DNA of 33,827 nt from Candidatus Krumholzibacteriota bacterium (GTDB taxonomy: Bacteria; Krumholzibacteriota; Krumholzibacteriia; Krumholzibacteriales; Krumholzibacteriaceae): contig DAOUUU010000011.1 in the NCBI GenBank assembly GCA_030667985.1, forward strand, positions 1 through 33,827, given 5' to 3'. This document shows positions 16,246 to 24,011 of the stretch, piece by piece. Below the pieces are notes generated by a model that did no database searches, had not been told where the DNA came from, and worked only from the letters and a program-made list of their open reading frames with translations. A program made the translations under genes and the position numbers. Each line of letters begins with the position of its first letter. Position 1 is the first letter of the stretch.

Positions 16246-17556
16246 GTGTTCTGGAAAAAGCAGTGGCGGGCTTTTCTCATCATCCTCGCGGTCTTCCTGG
16301 CGAGTTACTATCTGCCGATCGAAGGCCTGCGGGGTGCAACCCGGTGGACGAGCGCCTTCTACGAAGCGCTCCACCTGCTGCGCTGGTACGCCCGCGAACA
16401 TGTGCTTCTCTGTCTCGTGCCCGCGTTTTTCATAGCGGGCGCAATAGGCGTCTTCGTCAGCCAGGCGTCGGTGATGAAGTACCTGGGCGTCAAGGCGAAC
16501 AAGGCGCTCGCCTATGGTGTCGCCTCCATCTCGGGAACGATCCTCGCCGTTTGCTCATGCACGGTGCTCCCGCTGTTCTCCGGCATCTACAAGCGTGGAG
16601 CGGGGCTGGGCCCTGCGACCGCCTTCCTATACTCGGGCCCCGCGATAAATGTGTTGGCTATCGTTCTAACGATGCGTGTGCTGGGTTTCGAGCTTGGAAT
16701 CGCCCGGGCGGTAGGCGCGATCCTGTTCAGCATCGTAATTGGTCTCCTCATGCATCTTTTCTTCCGAAAGGAAGAGATCGACAAGGCGAACTCGCAGACC
16801 GCGGTGCCGGAGCCGGAGGGATCGAGGCCACTCTGGAAGACCGCGCTCTATTTCGCCTCACTGGTCTTGATCCTCGTCTTCGCAAACTGGGGATACCCGA
16901 AACAGGAACAGGGATTATGGCACTCGATATATACGGCTAAATGGGTGCTGACGGGCATCTCTGCCATGTCACTAGCGGTGATGGTCGTCGTGTGGTTCGG
17001 CGCGAAGTGGCTGCATATGACACTGGCCGCTCTGCCCGCTGCTATCCTCGCTGTTTTGTTTCCGCAGACCCCGGCTCTGGCCTTTTCCGCAGGCGCGGTC
17101 GGTCTCTCCGTCCTGACGGTCCGCCGCGGAGGCGAGCTTGGCGAGTGGTTCGACTCGAGTTGGGGATTCGCGCGCCAGATACTGCCGCTGCTCCTTCTGG
17201 GTGTACTGATTGCCGGTGCTCTGCTCGGAAGGCCGGAATACGAGGGACTGATCCCTTCGGTCTGGGTGGCGCGCGCGGTAGGCGGCAACTCTATTGCCGC
17301 GAACCTGTTCGCTTCGATCGCGGGAGCTTTCATGTATTTTGCGACCTTGACCGAAGTGCCGATACTGCAGGGCCTGATCGGCGCCGGTATGGGCAAGGGC
17401 CCCGCCCTCGCACTGCTTCTCGCTGGCCCGGCTCTCTCGCTTCCCAACATGCTCGTCATCCGGAGCGTGATGGGAACCAGGAAGACGATCGTGTTCGTCC
17501 TGCTCGTCGTAGTGTTGGCGACCTTGAGCGGTATGATATATGGAGCGTTATTTTAG
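16246..17556 (+). CDS. DUF318/UPF0718 permease (ArsP-like)
   Basis: The 436 residues have about ten hydrophobic segments in two similar halves. The first half carries the family hallmark CSCTVLPLFSGIYKRGAGLG (C103, C105) followed by GPATAFLYSGPAINVLA. The second half has the matching FATLTEVPILQGLIGAGMGKGPALALLLAGPALSLPN. The Campylobacter ArsP protein of this family exports trivalent organoarsenicals, whereas other members are uncharacterised. Its place between an ArsR regulator and ArsE/F/G homologues supports arsenical transport. Translation starts at GTG, preceded by AAGGAG inside the regulator gene, which ends on the base before, suggesting coupled translation. Confidence 0.8.
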   Translation: MFWKKQWRAFLIILAVFLASYYLPIEGLRGATRWTSAFYEALHLLRWYAREHVLLCLVPAFFIAGAIGVFVSQASVMKYLGVKANKALAYGVASISGTILAVCSCTVLPLFSGIYKRGAGLGPATAFLYSGPAINVLAIVLTMRVLGFELGIARAVGAILFSIVIGLLMHLFFRKEEIDKANSQTAVPEPEGSRPLWKTALYFASLVLILVFANWGYPKQEQGLWHSIYTAKWVLTGISAMSLAVMVVVWFGAKWLHMTLAALPAAILAVLFPQTPALAFSAGAVGLSVLTVRRGGELGEWFDSSWGFARQILPLLLLGVLIAGALLGRPEYEGLIPSVWVARAVGGNSIAANLFASIAGAFMYFATLTEVPILQGLIGAGMGKGPALALLLAGPALSLPNMLVIRSVMGTRKTIVFVLLVVVLATLSGMIYGALF

Positions 17557-17570
17557 CTTGGAGGATCGAT

Positions 17571-17816
17571 ATGAAGAAGGTCCAGATACTCGGGACGGGC
17601 TGCGTGAAATGCAAAAAGCTCAGCGAGCAGGCCGAGCTGGCTATCGCGGAGCTCGGCGAGGGGTATGAGCTCGAGAAGATCAGTGATATAGAGGAGATAG
17701 TCGACTTCGGCGTCATGATCACCCCTGCCCTCGCCATCGATGGTGAAGTAAAGGCAGTCGGCAAGGTCCTTTCGAAGAATGAGATCGTAATACTACTCAG
17801 AGCGGAACAGGAGTGA
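17571..17816 (+). CDS. arsE: Small thioredoxin/glutaredoxin-like protein (TM0996/MTH895 family), ArsE-like
   Basis: GGAGG seven nt before the ATG sets an 81-residue protein. It matches the 'redox-active disulfide protein 2' pattern: QILGTGCVKCKK with CxxC at 11 and 14, a helix, DIEEIVDFGVMITPALAID with the cis-Pro, and VLSKNEIVILL. Such proteins are very often encoded next to DUF318 permeases. In the Shewanella arsEFG operon a small protein of this kind acts with ArsF and ArsG in handling aromatic arsenicals. The gene symbol rests on that context and is less certain than the fold. The ORF track merges it into a longer shadow frame beginning at 16941. Confidence 0.75.
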   Translation: MKKVQILGTGCVKCKKLSEQAELAIAELGEGYELEKISDIEEIVDFGVMITPALAIDGEVKAVGKVLSKNEIVILLRAEQE

Positions 17817-17820
17817 GAAG

Positions 17821-18360
17821 ATGCCGTTCAAACAGATCATAACAGTGATCCTGGTACTATTCGTCGTTGCGAGTGTAGTGTTTTTGATAATGAACACGGG
17901 CCGCGATGCCGGGCAGTCAGCGAATGAAGGAGCAGTAGCAGAATCTGATGAGGCGCCGGGCGTAGGGGAGGCTGAAGAGAAAGGTGGGCATGACCCGTCT
18001 GCCGGCATCTCCGGCCACAGCGTGGTTGCATATTACTTCTACGGCACCAAACGGTGCCCGACCTGTATAAAGATCGAGAAGTACGCGCGGGAATCGATCA
18101 CGGACGGTTTCCCGGAGCTCATCGAATCGGGCCGGCTCCAGTTTCGCGCGATCAACGTCGACGAGACGGAGAACGGACACTTTATAGACGACTACAAGCT
18201 CACAACAAAATCGGTTATAATATCCGACCGTCTGGACGGTAAGGAGACGAGATGGAAGAACCTCAATCTCGTCTGGGAGTACGTCGGCGAAAAGGATACA
18301 TTTATAGACTACGTGAGACGGGAGACGACGGCATACCTGGGGGAGCTCGAGCATGAATGA
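17821..18360 (+). CDS. arsF: ArsF-family membrane-anchored thioredoxin-like protein
   Basis: The 179 residues have an N-terminal membrane anchor (about 8-25), an acidic, disordered linker (about 30-62), and a thioredoxin-like domain with CPTC (C79, C82) in YFYGTKRCPTC. FRAINVDE and DDYKLTTKSVIISD follow. This matches proteins named 'nitrophenyl compound nitroreductase subunit ArsF', reported to act with ArsE in reducing nitroaromatic arsenicals before ArsG export. With no visible flavin domain, electron transfer through the disulfide is more likely than direct nitroreduction; that is my inference. It starts 4 bp after arsE and overlaps arsG by 8 bp. Confidence 0.75.
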   Translation: MPFKQIITVILVLFVVASVVFLIMNTGRDAGQSANEGAVAESDEAPGVGEAEEKGGHDPSAGISGHSVVAYYFYGTKRCPTCIKIEKYARESITDGFPELIESGRLQFRAINVDETENGHFIDDYKLTTKSVIISDRLDGKETRWKNLNLVWEYVGEKDTFIDYVRRETTAYLGELEHE

Positions 18361-19042
18361 ACTATTCGCCGGTATCGGCACAGCTCTCTGGCTTGGTATA
18401 CTAACGTCGATAAGCCCGTGCCCTCTCGCTACGAACATTGCAGCGATATCATATATAGGAAAGCGAGTCGACAGGCCCGGGCAGGTGCTTGCAACAGGAC
18501 TTCTCTATACCCTCGGGAGAACGGTTGCGTATCTGGTTCTCGGCATCGTCCTCGTTACGAGCCTGCTCTCTGCGCCCCATCTTTCCCACTGGCTGCAGAA
18601 GTATATGATGAAGATACTGGGGCCGCTCCTTATCCTGGTCGGGATGGTCCTGCTCGGGCTCATTGGGCAGGGATTGACCGGCATCGGCGCCGGCGAGAGT
18701 ATCAGAAGACGCGCCGAGCGGATGGGTCTCTGGGGAGCGGGGCTCCTGGGATTCGTCTTCGCGCTCTCTTTCTGTCCCGTCTCCGCGGCGATCTTCTTCG
18801 GCAGCCTTCTGCCGCTCGCCGTCAGCGCGCAGTCGGCGGTTCTCTATCCATCGCTCTACGGCGTCGGCACAGCCCTTCCCGTGGTGCTCTTTTCTGTCAT
18901 CATAGCCTCGAGCGCCTATTCGGTCGGTAGGACCTTTGACAGGGTGATCCAGTTCGAGATATGGGCCCGCCGCATCACAGGCATTCTATTCATAGGCATC
19001 GGGATATATTTCTCGATAAAGTACATCTTTCACATCTTCTGA
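18353..19042 (+). CDS. arsG: ArsG-family aromatic arsenical efflux permease (CcdA/DsbD-like)
   Basis: The 229 residues have six predicted membrane segments in two inverted repeats, each with a CP motif: SISPCPLATN near residue 24 and LSFCPVSAA in the second half. This is the CcdA/DsbD transmembrane electron-carrier fold. Proteins of this subtype next to ArsE and ArsF are named ArsG and were described as efflux permeases for trivalent aminoaromatic arsenicals. By fold it could equally pass electrons to the periplasmic CxxC of ArsF. The ATG overlaps the arsF stop by 8 nt, so the two are translationally coupled. Confidence 0.8.
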   Translation: MNELFAGIGTALWLGILTSISPCPLATNIAAISYIGKRVDRPGQVLATGLLYTLGRTVAYLVLGIVLVTSLLSAPHLSHWLQKYMMKILGPLLILVGMVLLGLIGQGLTGIGAGESIRRRAERMGLWGAGLLGFVFALSFCPVSAAIFFGSLLPLAVSAQSAVLYPSLYGVGTALPVVLFSVIIASSAYSVGRTFDRVIQFEIWARRITGILFIGIGIYFSIKYIFHIF

Positions 19043-19081
19043 TCCGGAAACCCGGGAGATCGAAGATGGAGTCTTTCGATC

Positions 19082-19324
19082 ATGGCCGTCAGTGTTCTGA
19101 TCGAAGTTCCGGTAATGCTGATGCTGGTAGCAATATGCAGACGTTACTGCTATATATTCAAGGAGTGCAAACTCGGCCTGCGCCAGTGTGCGCAGGCGGC
19201 GTTCGGAACGGAGGAACAGGTTTACCGTAATGATCTACCCCATCGATGCAGTCATAGCCGTTACGTACAGATGCCAGTCGCGTTGCCGGATGTGCTCGAT
19301 ATGGCAGATCAACGAACACGATGA
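19082..19324 (+). pseudogene. Remnant resembling the C-terminus of an ACR3-type arsenite transporter
   Basis: Just after arsG, and in the same frame, the DNA reads AVSVLIEVPVMLMLVAICRR. This closely resembles the last transmembrane segment of ACR3/ArsB arsenite exporters (the LIEVPVMLMLV motif as I recall it). Only about 25 residues are recognisable; the frame then runs into the radical SAM gene and loses meaning. No upstream ACR3 sequence is present. The best reading is a deletion scar of an arsenite transporter gene. A short real membrane peptide is the alternative. Confidence 0.45.
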
Positions 19325-20237
19325 TGTCTCTCCCGGCGTCTACGATAAACTCCCAACGACCCTGAAGGACGTCAACCTCTCCGGCGGCGAGCCTTTCCTG
19401 CGAAAGGATCTCGCCGAGATCGTCCGCGTCGTACACGACCGGGTTCCCAAGGCGCGGATCATCGTGTCGACCAACGCCCTTATGGGAGATGCGCTCGTGC
19501 CCCGGGCTCTAGAGCTCGTCAAGATCGATCCCGGGATCGGGTTCGGCATCTCGATCGACGGCATAGGGGAGATGCAGGATTTCATCAGGGGAGTGAAGGG
19601 AGCTTACGAGAACGCCCTCGCCGCTGCGAAAGGACTCAAATCGGAAGGGGTGGACAACATCCGTCTCGCCTTTACTCTTACGCGCGAGAACGCAGATCAC
19701 ATGATCAAGGTCTACGAGCTTTCCCAAAAGCTCGGCGTCCAGTTCACGATGTCGATGGCCCACGACAGCGATTTCTTCTTCGGGAGCCATGACTCGGCGA
19801 TAGTGAAGGATGAGGGATCGCTCTTCGATGATGAAACGCTGCGGCGCGACCTCGAGCGCATCATCAGGAGCGAGCTCGCCACCAGTGCCCTCAAGAGCTG
19901 GGGAAAGGCCTTCATATACCACGGTATGTACCGGGTCATGACAGAAGGCAAGAGGCCTTTCGGTAACCGGCCCGGCGTTGATTTCTTCTACCTCGACCCG
20001 AAGGGGGACATCTACCCTTCGGTCGTTCATAACTTCGTGATGGGGAGCATTGCCGGGGATGACTTCGAATCGGTCTGGAGCTCGGAACAGAGCGACGATA
20101 TACGAAAGAGATGCGCGGCGGACGAGAGGCCCTACTGGATGGGCTGCATGCTCCGCAGGGCTCTCCTGGACCACAGGTTCCAGATCGGCATCTGGGCGCT
20201 TCACCACAAGTTTTTGGGGCTACGGCTCGAGCGGTGA
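19230..20237 (+). CDS. Radical SAM protein with reduced SPASM-like C-terminus
   Basis: The 335 residues carry the cluster motif CQSRCRMC (C15, C19, C22, spacing CxxxCxxC), then VNLSGGEPFLRKDL, VSTNALM, and GISIDGIGEMQDFIRG of the radical SAM barrel. The C-terminal part has FFYLDPKGDIYPSVVHNFVM and DDFESVWSSEQSDDIRKRC, resembling the SPASM/Twitch region. The usual Cys after 'YP' is Ser and few Cys remain, so auxiliary clusters are probably missing or incomplete. The product generates a 5'-deoxyadenosyl radical; the substrate is unknown. I chose ATG 19230; a GTG at 19188 is the alternative and the GGAGG at 19210 is rather distant. It follows the arsenical genes but may not belong to them. Confidence 0.8.
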   Translation: MIYPIDAVIAVTYRCQSRCRMCSIWQINEHDDVSPGVYDKLPTTLKDVNLSGGEPFLRKDLAEIVRVVHDRVPKARIIVSTNALMGDALVPRALELVKIDPGIGFGISIDGIGEMQDFIRGVKGAYENALAAAKGLKSEGVDNIRLAFTLTRENADHMIKVYELSQKLGVQFTMSMAHDSDFFFGSHDSAIVKDEGSLFDDETLRRDLERIIRSELATSALKSWGKAFIYHGMYRVMTEGKRPFGNRPGVDFFYLDPKGDIYPSVVHNFVMGSIAGDDFESVWSSEQSDDIRKRCAADERPYWMGCMLRRALLDHRFQIGIWALHHKFLGLRLER

Positions 20238-20319
20238 GCCTCCTCGAGTGTACGGTGGCATCTGCTATTAACTGATTCCATTACAACGCGGTATTCTCTT
20301 TTGTAGCTTATCTATTTTG

Positions 20320-20348
20320 TTGAGATTCTAAGGGATTTATGGCACAAT
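20320..20348 (+). promoter_or_regulatory. Candidate promoter for the Cys-rich lipoprotein gene
   Basis: TTGAGA, a 17-bp spacer and CACAAT lie about 100 bp before the ATG at 20449, in a 211-bp gap that otherwise shows nothing definite. The -10 match is weak. Confidence 0.3.
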
Positions 20349-20448
20349 AGTATCCGATCTCCTATGCAGGGCTTGTTGTGACAAGTCGAAGAGAACATTT
20401 CGGGAGGTCCTTTTTTGTCTCTGCGGCACATCACCGGTGGAGGGTTCG

Positions 20449-22461
20449 ATGAAGAGATTCGCTCTGTTATTTGCAGTAATGTTCCTCCTTTCAGGATTGT
20501 TTCTTGTTAACTGCTCGGAAGACTCCGCCATCGCCCCGGATGGGAATGGTCAGAACGAGGAGTCGTTCGATATCAGCTACACGACCGATTCGAGCCGTGC
20601 GGTCGAATCGTCGATCACGGCGGCCCTCGGAGGCACGGTCTACGCGGTCGATTCCTCGGGCGTCGTCTTTACGCTCGAGATACCGGCGAACGCCCTGTCC
20701 CAGGACGAGACGATACGCATCATACCCCTTGACCTGCTCACGATAGAGGGGCCCGGTGTGATGCTCTGCTCGGGCTGTGACGAAGGTGAGGATTGCTGCG
20801 TCAAGGGAGCGCTCTTCGAGCCTGAGGGGCTCGAATTCGATTCGCTCGTGACTCTCACGGTCGAATTTCCCGACACGCGGCCATTTCCGTTCGACAGTGT
20901 CGGCGTTGTCATGGTCTTCGATTCGCCCAGTTCCTTATATAGTCCCTGCCCTACAGAGGTCGATTACGACGCGAGAAAGCTGACTGCGAGTATATCTCAT
21001 TTCAGCGGGTACGGTACGGCGAGCCCAGACTGCGAGCATCTTACGCAGCTATACTACAGATTCGAGGAGGCTGTGCGCGCCACGGTCGGTACGGGAGCTA
21101 TCTACTATCCCCTCGGCGAGCTGATCGGCCTCTACATCAGCAATGTTGCCTGCGATCCTGTATTCCAGGACCAGTGCCACGTTATGTGCCCCAGTGTGAA
21201 CGTGATGATCGAGAACCTATTCGCAGTCGAACTCTCCAATCATATTGCATCTCTTAAAGGCAGTCATCCGGTGGGGGAGGCGACGCCCCAGTCGATCGAG
21301 GAGATGATCGAGCATTTCGAGAAGCTCTACCGGGTGAAATGCTCGTGTTCCTTAACCTTCACGGTGCTCGCTGGTCTCGAGAGCGACATGTTCGCCTATA
21401 TCAGGCAGATGGCCGGCACGGTATATACTCAGGGCGTGACGCTCTGCCAGCAGTCGGAGTGCGACGACGGCGAGGCTCTTCTCTCTTACGTATTGAACCT
21501 GGGAGCGCGCGGGTACGTGACTGACGAGGCGTTTCTGCAGCAGGTGGAGGAGGCACTCGATAATTGTTGCGCGGAGCTCAGCATCACTCTTTCTGCGGAT
21601 AATTATGCCATTCCGCGGGCTGTCGTCTCCATCGGCGATCTGGAAGCAGGCTATATAACGCTCACAGCGACCGTGACCGACCCTTCTGGCGGCCCGCGCG
21701 TGGGACTCCGGGTCGATATGGGCTGGGATATCAACTACAGTAACCTCGGCGGGGACGAGACGGACGAGAACGGGAAGGCGGAGGTTTACGTGAGCGCGAG
21801 GGATCTCGGGTCAACCGAGGTCTTCTTCTGCTACGAATCGCTCGTCCGTGAAACGGGGGCCAAGGTCTACGATCCGGTCGCGAGCGAGTGGTACGAATCG
21901 GATCCGGTGACACTTACCTTCAAGAACCTCGTCATGACGAGCGAAATTCAGTATTCTTTCTCCGAGGACAGCTTCACGGACCCGGATAATTACAAGGTCG
22001 CGACGGCAGCCGTGTCGGGCGGCGGCACAGGCCCCGCGAACAGCACCTCCCCCTGCGTCAACGACTGTACGGGTAAGATCCAATTCTCGTACACGTCGAA
22101 CAGCTGCTCGGCAGGAGAGTGCGGTACAGAGAACGTGATAGGTAATCCCGAAGTAACGGGTTGTCTCGTGCGTCCGGTATTCGATGGGATCGTACTCGAT
22201 AACGGGAAGCTGGTCTACCTGGTTGAGGGGATAAACTTCTATTCATCCGCGCTGTACCCGAATGTCACATACGAGCGATGCGTCGCGGCGGTGTGCGACA
22301 CAGCAGTCTACCCGTTCACGGCCTGGACACGCTGGCCCGTCGCCGAGATTCCGACATATTTCGAGGGGGATGGAACGGGGAGCTTCCTTCCCTGGCAATG
22401 GAGCGAGGAGACGGAAACCTCCAGCACTTCGATCACCATAACAGTCGGTGTGCATTACTGA
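20449..22461 (+). CDS. Large Cys-rich exported lipoprotein with ZU5-like and Ig-like regions
   Basis: I choose ATG 20449 (MKRFALL, 670 residues), five nt after GGAGGG; the track starts at a GTG inside that site. The signal peptide ends in LFLVNCSED, a probable but non-standard lipobox. Residues about 45-180 (GGTVYAVDSSGVVFTLEIPANALSQDETIRI...) resemble the ZU5-like 'GG.v...dGvtl.IPpgAls..t.i.i' fold, followed by a FSGYG segment. A helical Cys-rich middle part follows (CHVMC, KCSC, DNCC). An Ig/invasin-like region around 390-470 has TLTATVTDPSGGP and GGDETDENGKAEVYV. The C-terminal part is beta-rich with further Cys pairs. Many Cys suggest disulfides in the periplasm or outside. Function is not recognisable. 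Confidence 0.7.
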   Translation: MKRFALLFAVMFLLSGLFLVNCSEDSAIAPDGNGQNEESFDISYTTDSSRAVESSITAALGGTVYAVDSSGVVFTLEIPANALSQDETIRIIPLDLLTIEGPGVMLCSGCDEGEDCCVKGALFEPEGLEFDSLVTLTVEFPDTRPFPFDSVGVVMVFDSPSSLYSPCPTEVDYDARKLTASISHFSGYGTASPDCEHLTQLYYRFEEAVRATVGTGAIYYPLGELIGLYISNVACDPVFQDQCHVMCPSVNVMIENLFAVELSNHIASLKGSHPVGEATPQSIEEMIEHFEKLYRVKCSCSLTFTVLAGLESDMFAYIRQMAGTVYTQGVTLCQQSECDDGEALLSYVLNLGARGYVTDEAFLQQVEEALDNCCAELSITLSADNYAIPRAVVSIGDLEAGYITLTATVTDPSGGPRVGLRVDMGWDINYSNLGGDETDENGKAEVYVSARDLGSTEVFFCYESLVRETGAKVYDPVASEWYESDPVTLTFKNLVMTSEIQYSFSEDSFTDPDNYKVATAAVSGGGTGPANSTSPCVNDCTGKIQFSYTSNSCSAGECGTENVIGNPEVTGCLVRPVFDGIVLDNGKLVYLVEGINFYSSALYPNVTYERCVAAVCDTAVYPFTAWTRWPVAEIPTYFEGDGTGSFLPWQWSEETETSSTSITITVGVHY

Positions 22462-22483
22462 GAGTTCTACGGTTCATTGCTTG

Positions 22484-22515
22484 CAGGCCCGCAGGGTTTG
22501 CGTGATCCGGGCCTG
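22484..22515. terminator. Hairpin between convergent genes
   Basis: A perfect 8-bp inverted repeat (CAGGCCCG/CGGGCCTG, 16-nt loop) fills the 64-bp gap between the lipoprotein gene and the convergent membrane-protein gene. It could serve both strands. No strong T-tract is present on either side. Confidence 0.5.
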
Positions 22516-22525
22516 TGATCGAGAC

Positions 22526-23416
22526 TCAGTCTTTGACGAGCATACTTTTTGCGAGCCTGCCGTGCAGGTAACCCACACCCTTTGCAAGGTGGAGCGTTAG
22601 CAGGATGAGCAGGACCCCTGCGATGAAGGTGAGCGGAACATACCATACGGGAATCTGGAACTCTACGCCATGTATCGTCGCGATCGGCATGCCCTGCCAG
22701 AGGATCAGCACGGGGCTCGCTATGCCGTACAGGGCGAGCGCCAGCAGTATGATAAAGAGCGTGAAGTAGATGATGCCGAGCGGCATCAGAATGATCATGT
22801 AGAGCAGAGTCAGCCAGGTGCGACTGTCCTTGATGAGGAATTTGAATTTTCCCCACACTCCAAGATCTTTCCGTGAGAATATAGGTCGCCTCGGCATCCG
22901 TTCGCCGAGCAGGGCTTCGATGATCCTGCCCTCGACCAGGGCCAGGCCCTGAACGGAGAGCAGGAAAAGCCCGAAAAACGGAATGCCGAAGATCAGGATG
23001 ATAAAGACCACCGACATAAAGATGCCGCTGACAGCCCATGTGAAGTAGATGATCCCGGTGATCATCGCGAAAAACATGTAGAAGAGCGCTCCATAGGCCC
23101 TGGGGTCGATGAAGGCGCCGAAGATGCGCCCGGCGACGGAGCGGTGCTTGGGACCGTAGGCGGAGATGGCGGGTTGGGTCCGTTCCTCGATCTCCCTGTA
23201 GGCGGAGGCTGTCTCCTCCGGCGTACCGTAATGTTCCATGATATCCTCCAATGCTCGGGTTTCGGTCATGTTTGGATCGTCGTGCAGGGCCTGTTCGAGA
23301 GCGGTGCGCAGGTGTTCCTCGGCGTCCGCGAGGGCATCCTGGATCGTCGCCCGGTCGGCTCCGGCGAGGGCAAGTTTGAGCTTTCCGAGGTAATCATCGA
23401 TTCTCATCGACATCAT
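22526..23416 (-). CDS. Membrane protein with DUF1700/HAAS-like N-terminus and Sensor-type transmembrane domain
   Basis: The 296 residues begin with a soluble helical region of about 90 residues (YLGKLKLALAG..., ALADAEEHLRTALEQ, IMEHYGTPEETASAYRE), the HAAS/DUF1700 pattern. Two repeats of a four-helix membrane module follow, starting DPRAYGALFYMFFAMITGIIYFTW and SRTWLTLLYMIILMPLGIIYFTL, as in the putative Sensor domain (PF13796 type). Genes of this kind are usually paired with a PadR regulator, as here. Its start overlaps the padR-like gene by 23 bp, so the two are cotranscribed and translationally coupled. It probably senses envelope or membrane state; no ligand is known. Confidence 0.75.
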   Translation of the reverse strand: MMSMRIDDYLGKLKLALAGADRATIQDALADAEEHLRTALEQALHDDPNMTETRALEDIMEHYGTPEETASAYREIEERTQPAISAYGPKHRSVAGRIFGAFIDPRAYGALFYMFFAMITGIIYFTWAVSGIFMSVVFIILIFGIPFFGLFLLSVQGLALVEGRIIEALLGERMPRRPIFSRKDLGVWGKFKFLIKDSRTWLTLLYMIILMPLGIIYFTLFIILLALALYGIASPVLILWQGMPIATIHGVEFQIPVWYVPLTFIAGVLLILLTLHLAKGVGYLHGRLAKSMLVKD

Positions 23417-23762
23417 CTTGTCCTTTCAGTACGGAATCCACGAACGATTTCGTGCTCTCCCAGGCATCCTTCCAGTTCGACAGTGTTTCCTTGCCCGCCT
23501 CCGTGATCCGGTAATAACGCCTCGGGGGACCAGCCGAGGAGGGCTCGACGTCGCTCGAGAGCAATCCGTCCCGTTCGAGTGAGCGAAGTACCGGGTAGAG
23601 GGCGCCCTGCTTGATATCGAGCTCGCCGGCATCGATCTCCTTGGTGATCTGGTAGCCGTACATCGGTTCTGCGGCCTGTTCCAGTGTCCCGAGAAGGATG
23701 AGCGCAACGGTGCCCGATTTCAGCTCCTTGAGGAATTTCTTATTTGCGTTCATACTATTCAT
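23394..23762 (-). CDS. PadR-family transcriptional regulator
   Basis: The 122-residue protein has the PadR winged helix: SGTVALILLGTLEQAAEPMYGYQITKEID, then GALYPVLRSLERDGLL and the wing PPRRYYRITEAGKETL, followed by a C-terminal dimerisation helix. Starts at 23762 and 23753 are both possible; neither has a strong ribosome site. A 22-bp palindrome abuts the upstream ATG and is the likely autoregulatory site. The regulator shares an operon with the membrane sensor-like protein and diverges from the TetR gene. Confidence 0.85.
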   Translation of the reverse strand: MNSMNANKKFLKELKSGTVALILLGTLEQAAEPMYGYQITKEIDAGELDIKQGALYPVLRSLERDGLLSSDVEPSSAGPPRRYYRITEAGKETLSNWKDAWESTKSFVDSVLKGQDDVDENR

Positions 23763-23784
23763 AACTTAATTCTAGTATTAAGTT
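23763..23784. promoter_or_regulatory. Palindromic operator at the padR-like start
   Basis: AACTTAAT-N6-ATTAAGTT is a perfect 8-bp dyad directly next to the start codon. Its position suits repression of the PadR gene by its own product. Confidence 0.5.
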
Positions 23785-23924
23785 CGTAATAGTCAAGGGA
23801 AATGTTTCATTTATTTTTGGATAATCATGATAATCCAACGGGATGTGGGCAAAACATATTAGTATATCAGGAGTTAGATACATCAGCATCTATATGTTCT
23901 CAGATCGATATTGAAACAAATCTG

Positions 23925-23974
23925 TTGCGTGTTCCGTAACATGAATATATATTCGTAACCTGAATTCATATTCA
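23925..23974 (+). promoter_or_regulatory. Promoter with tandem 14-bp inverted-repeat operators upstream of the tetR-like gene
   Basis: TTGCGT (23925), a 17-bp spacer and TATATT (23948-23953) form a candidate promoter. Over it lie two tandem 19-bp units beginning CGTAAC (23935-23953 and 23954-23972; 16 of 19 identical). Each contains a dyad of the form TGAAT-N4-ATTC (23942-23955 and 23961-23974). A third TGAAT follows at 23981. This arrangement fits binding of two TetR dimers over the -10 region. The remainder of the 249-bp gap shows nothing definite. Confidence 0.5.
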
Positions 23975-24011
23975 TTGTTCTGAATGTAAAGCCCTCGTTT
24001 TGGAGGATCCT

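Noticed and set aside
16941-17570. Long upstream part of the 291-residue track ORF containing arsE
   Set aside because: It is the shadow frame of the DUF318 permease. The real small gene begins at 17571 with its own GGAGG site.
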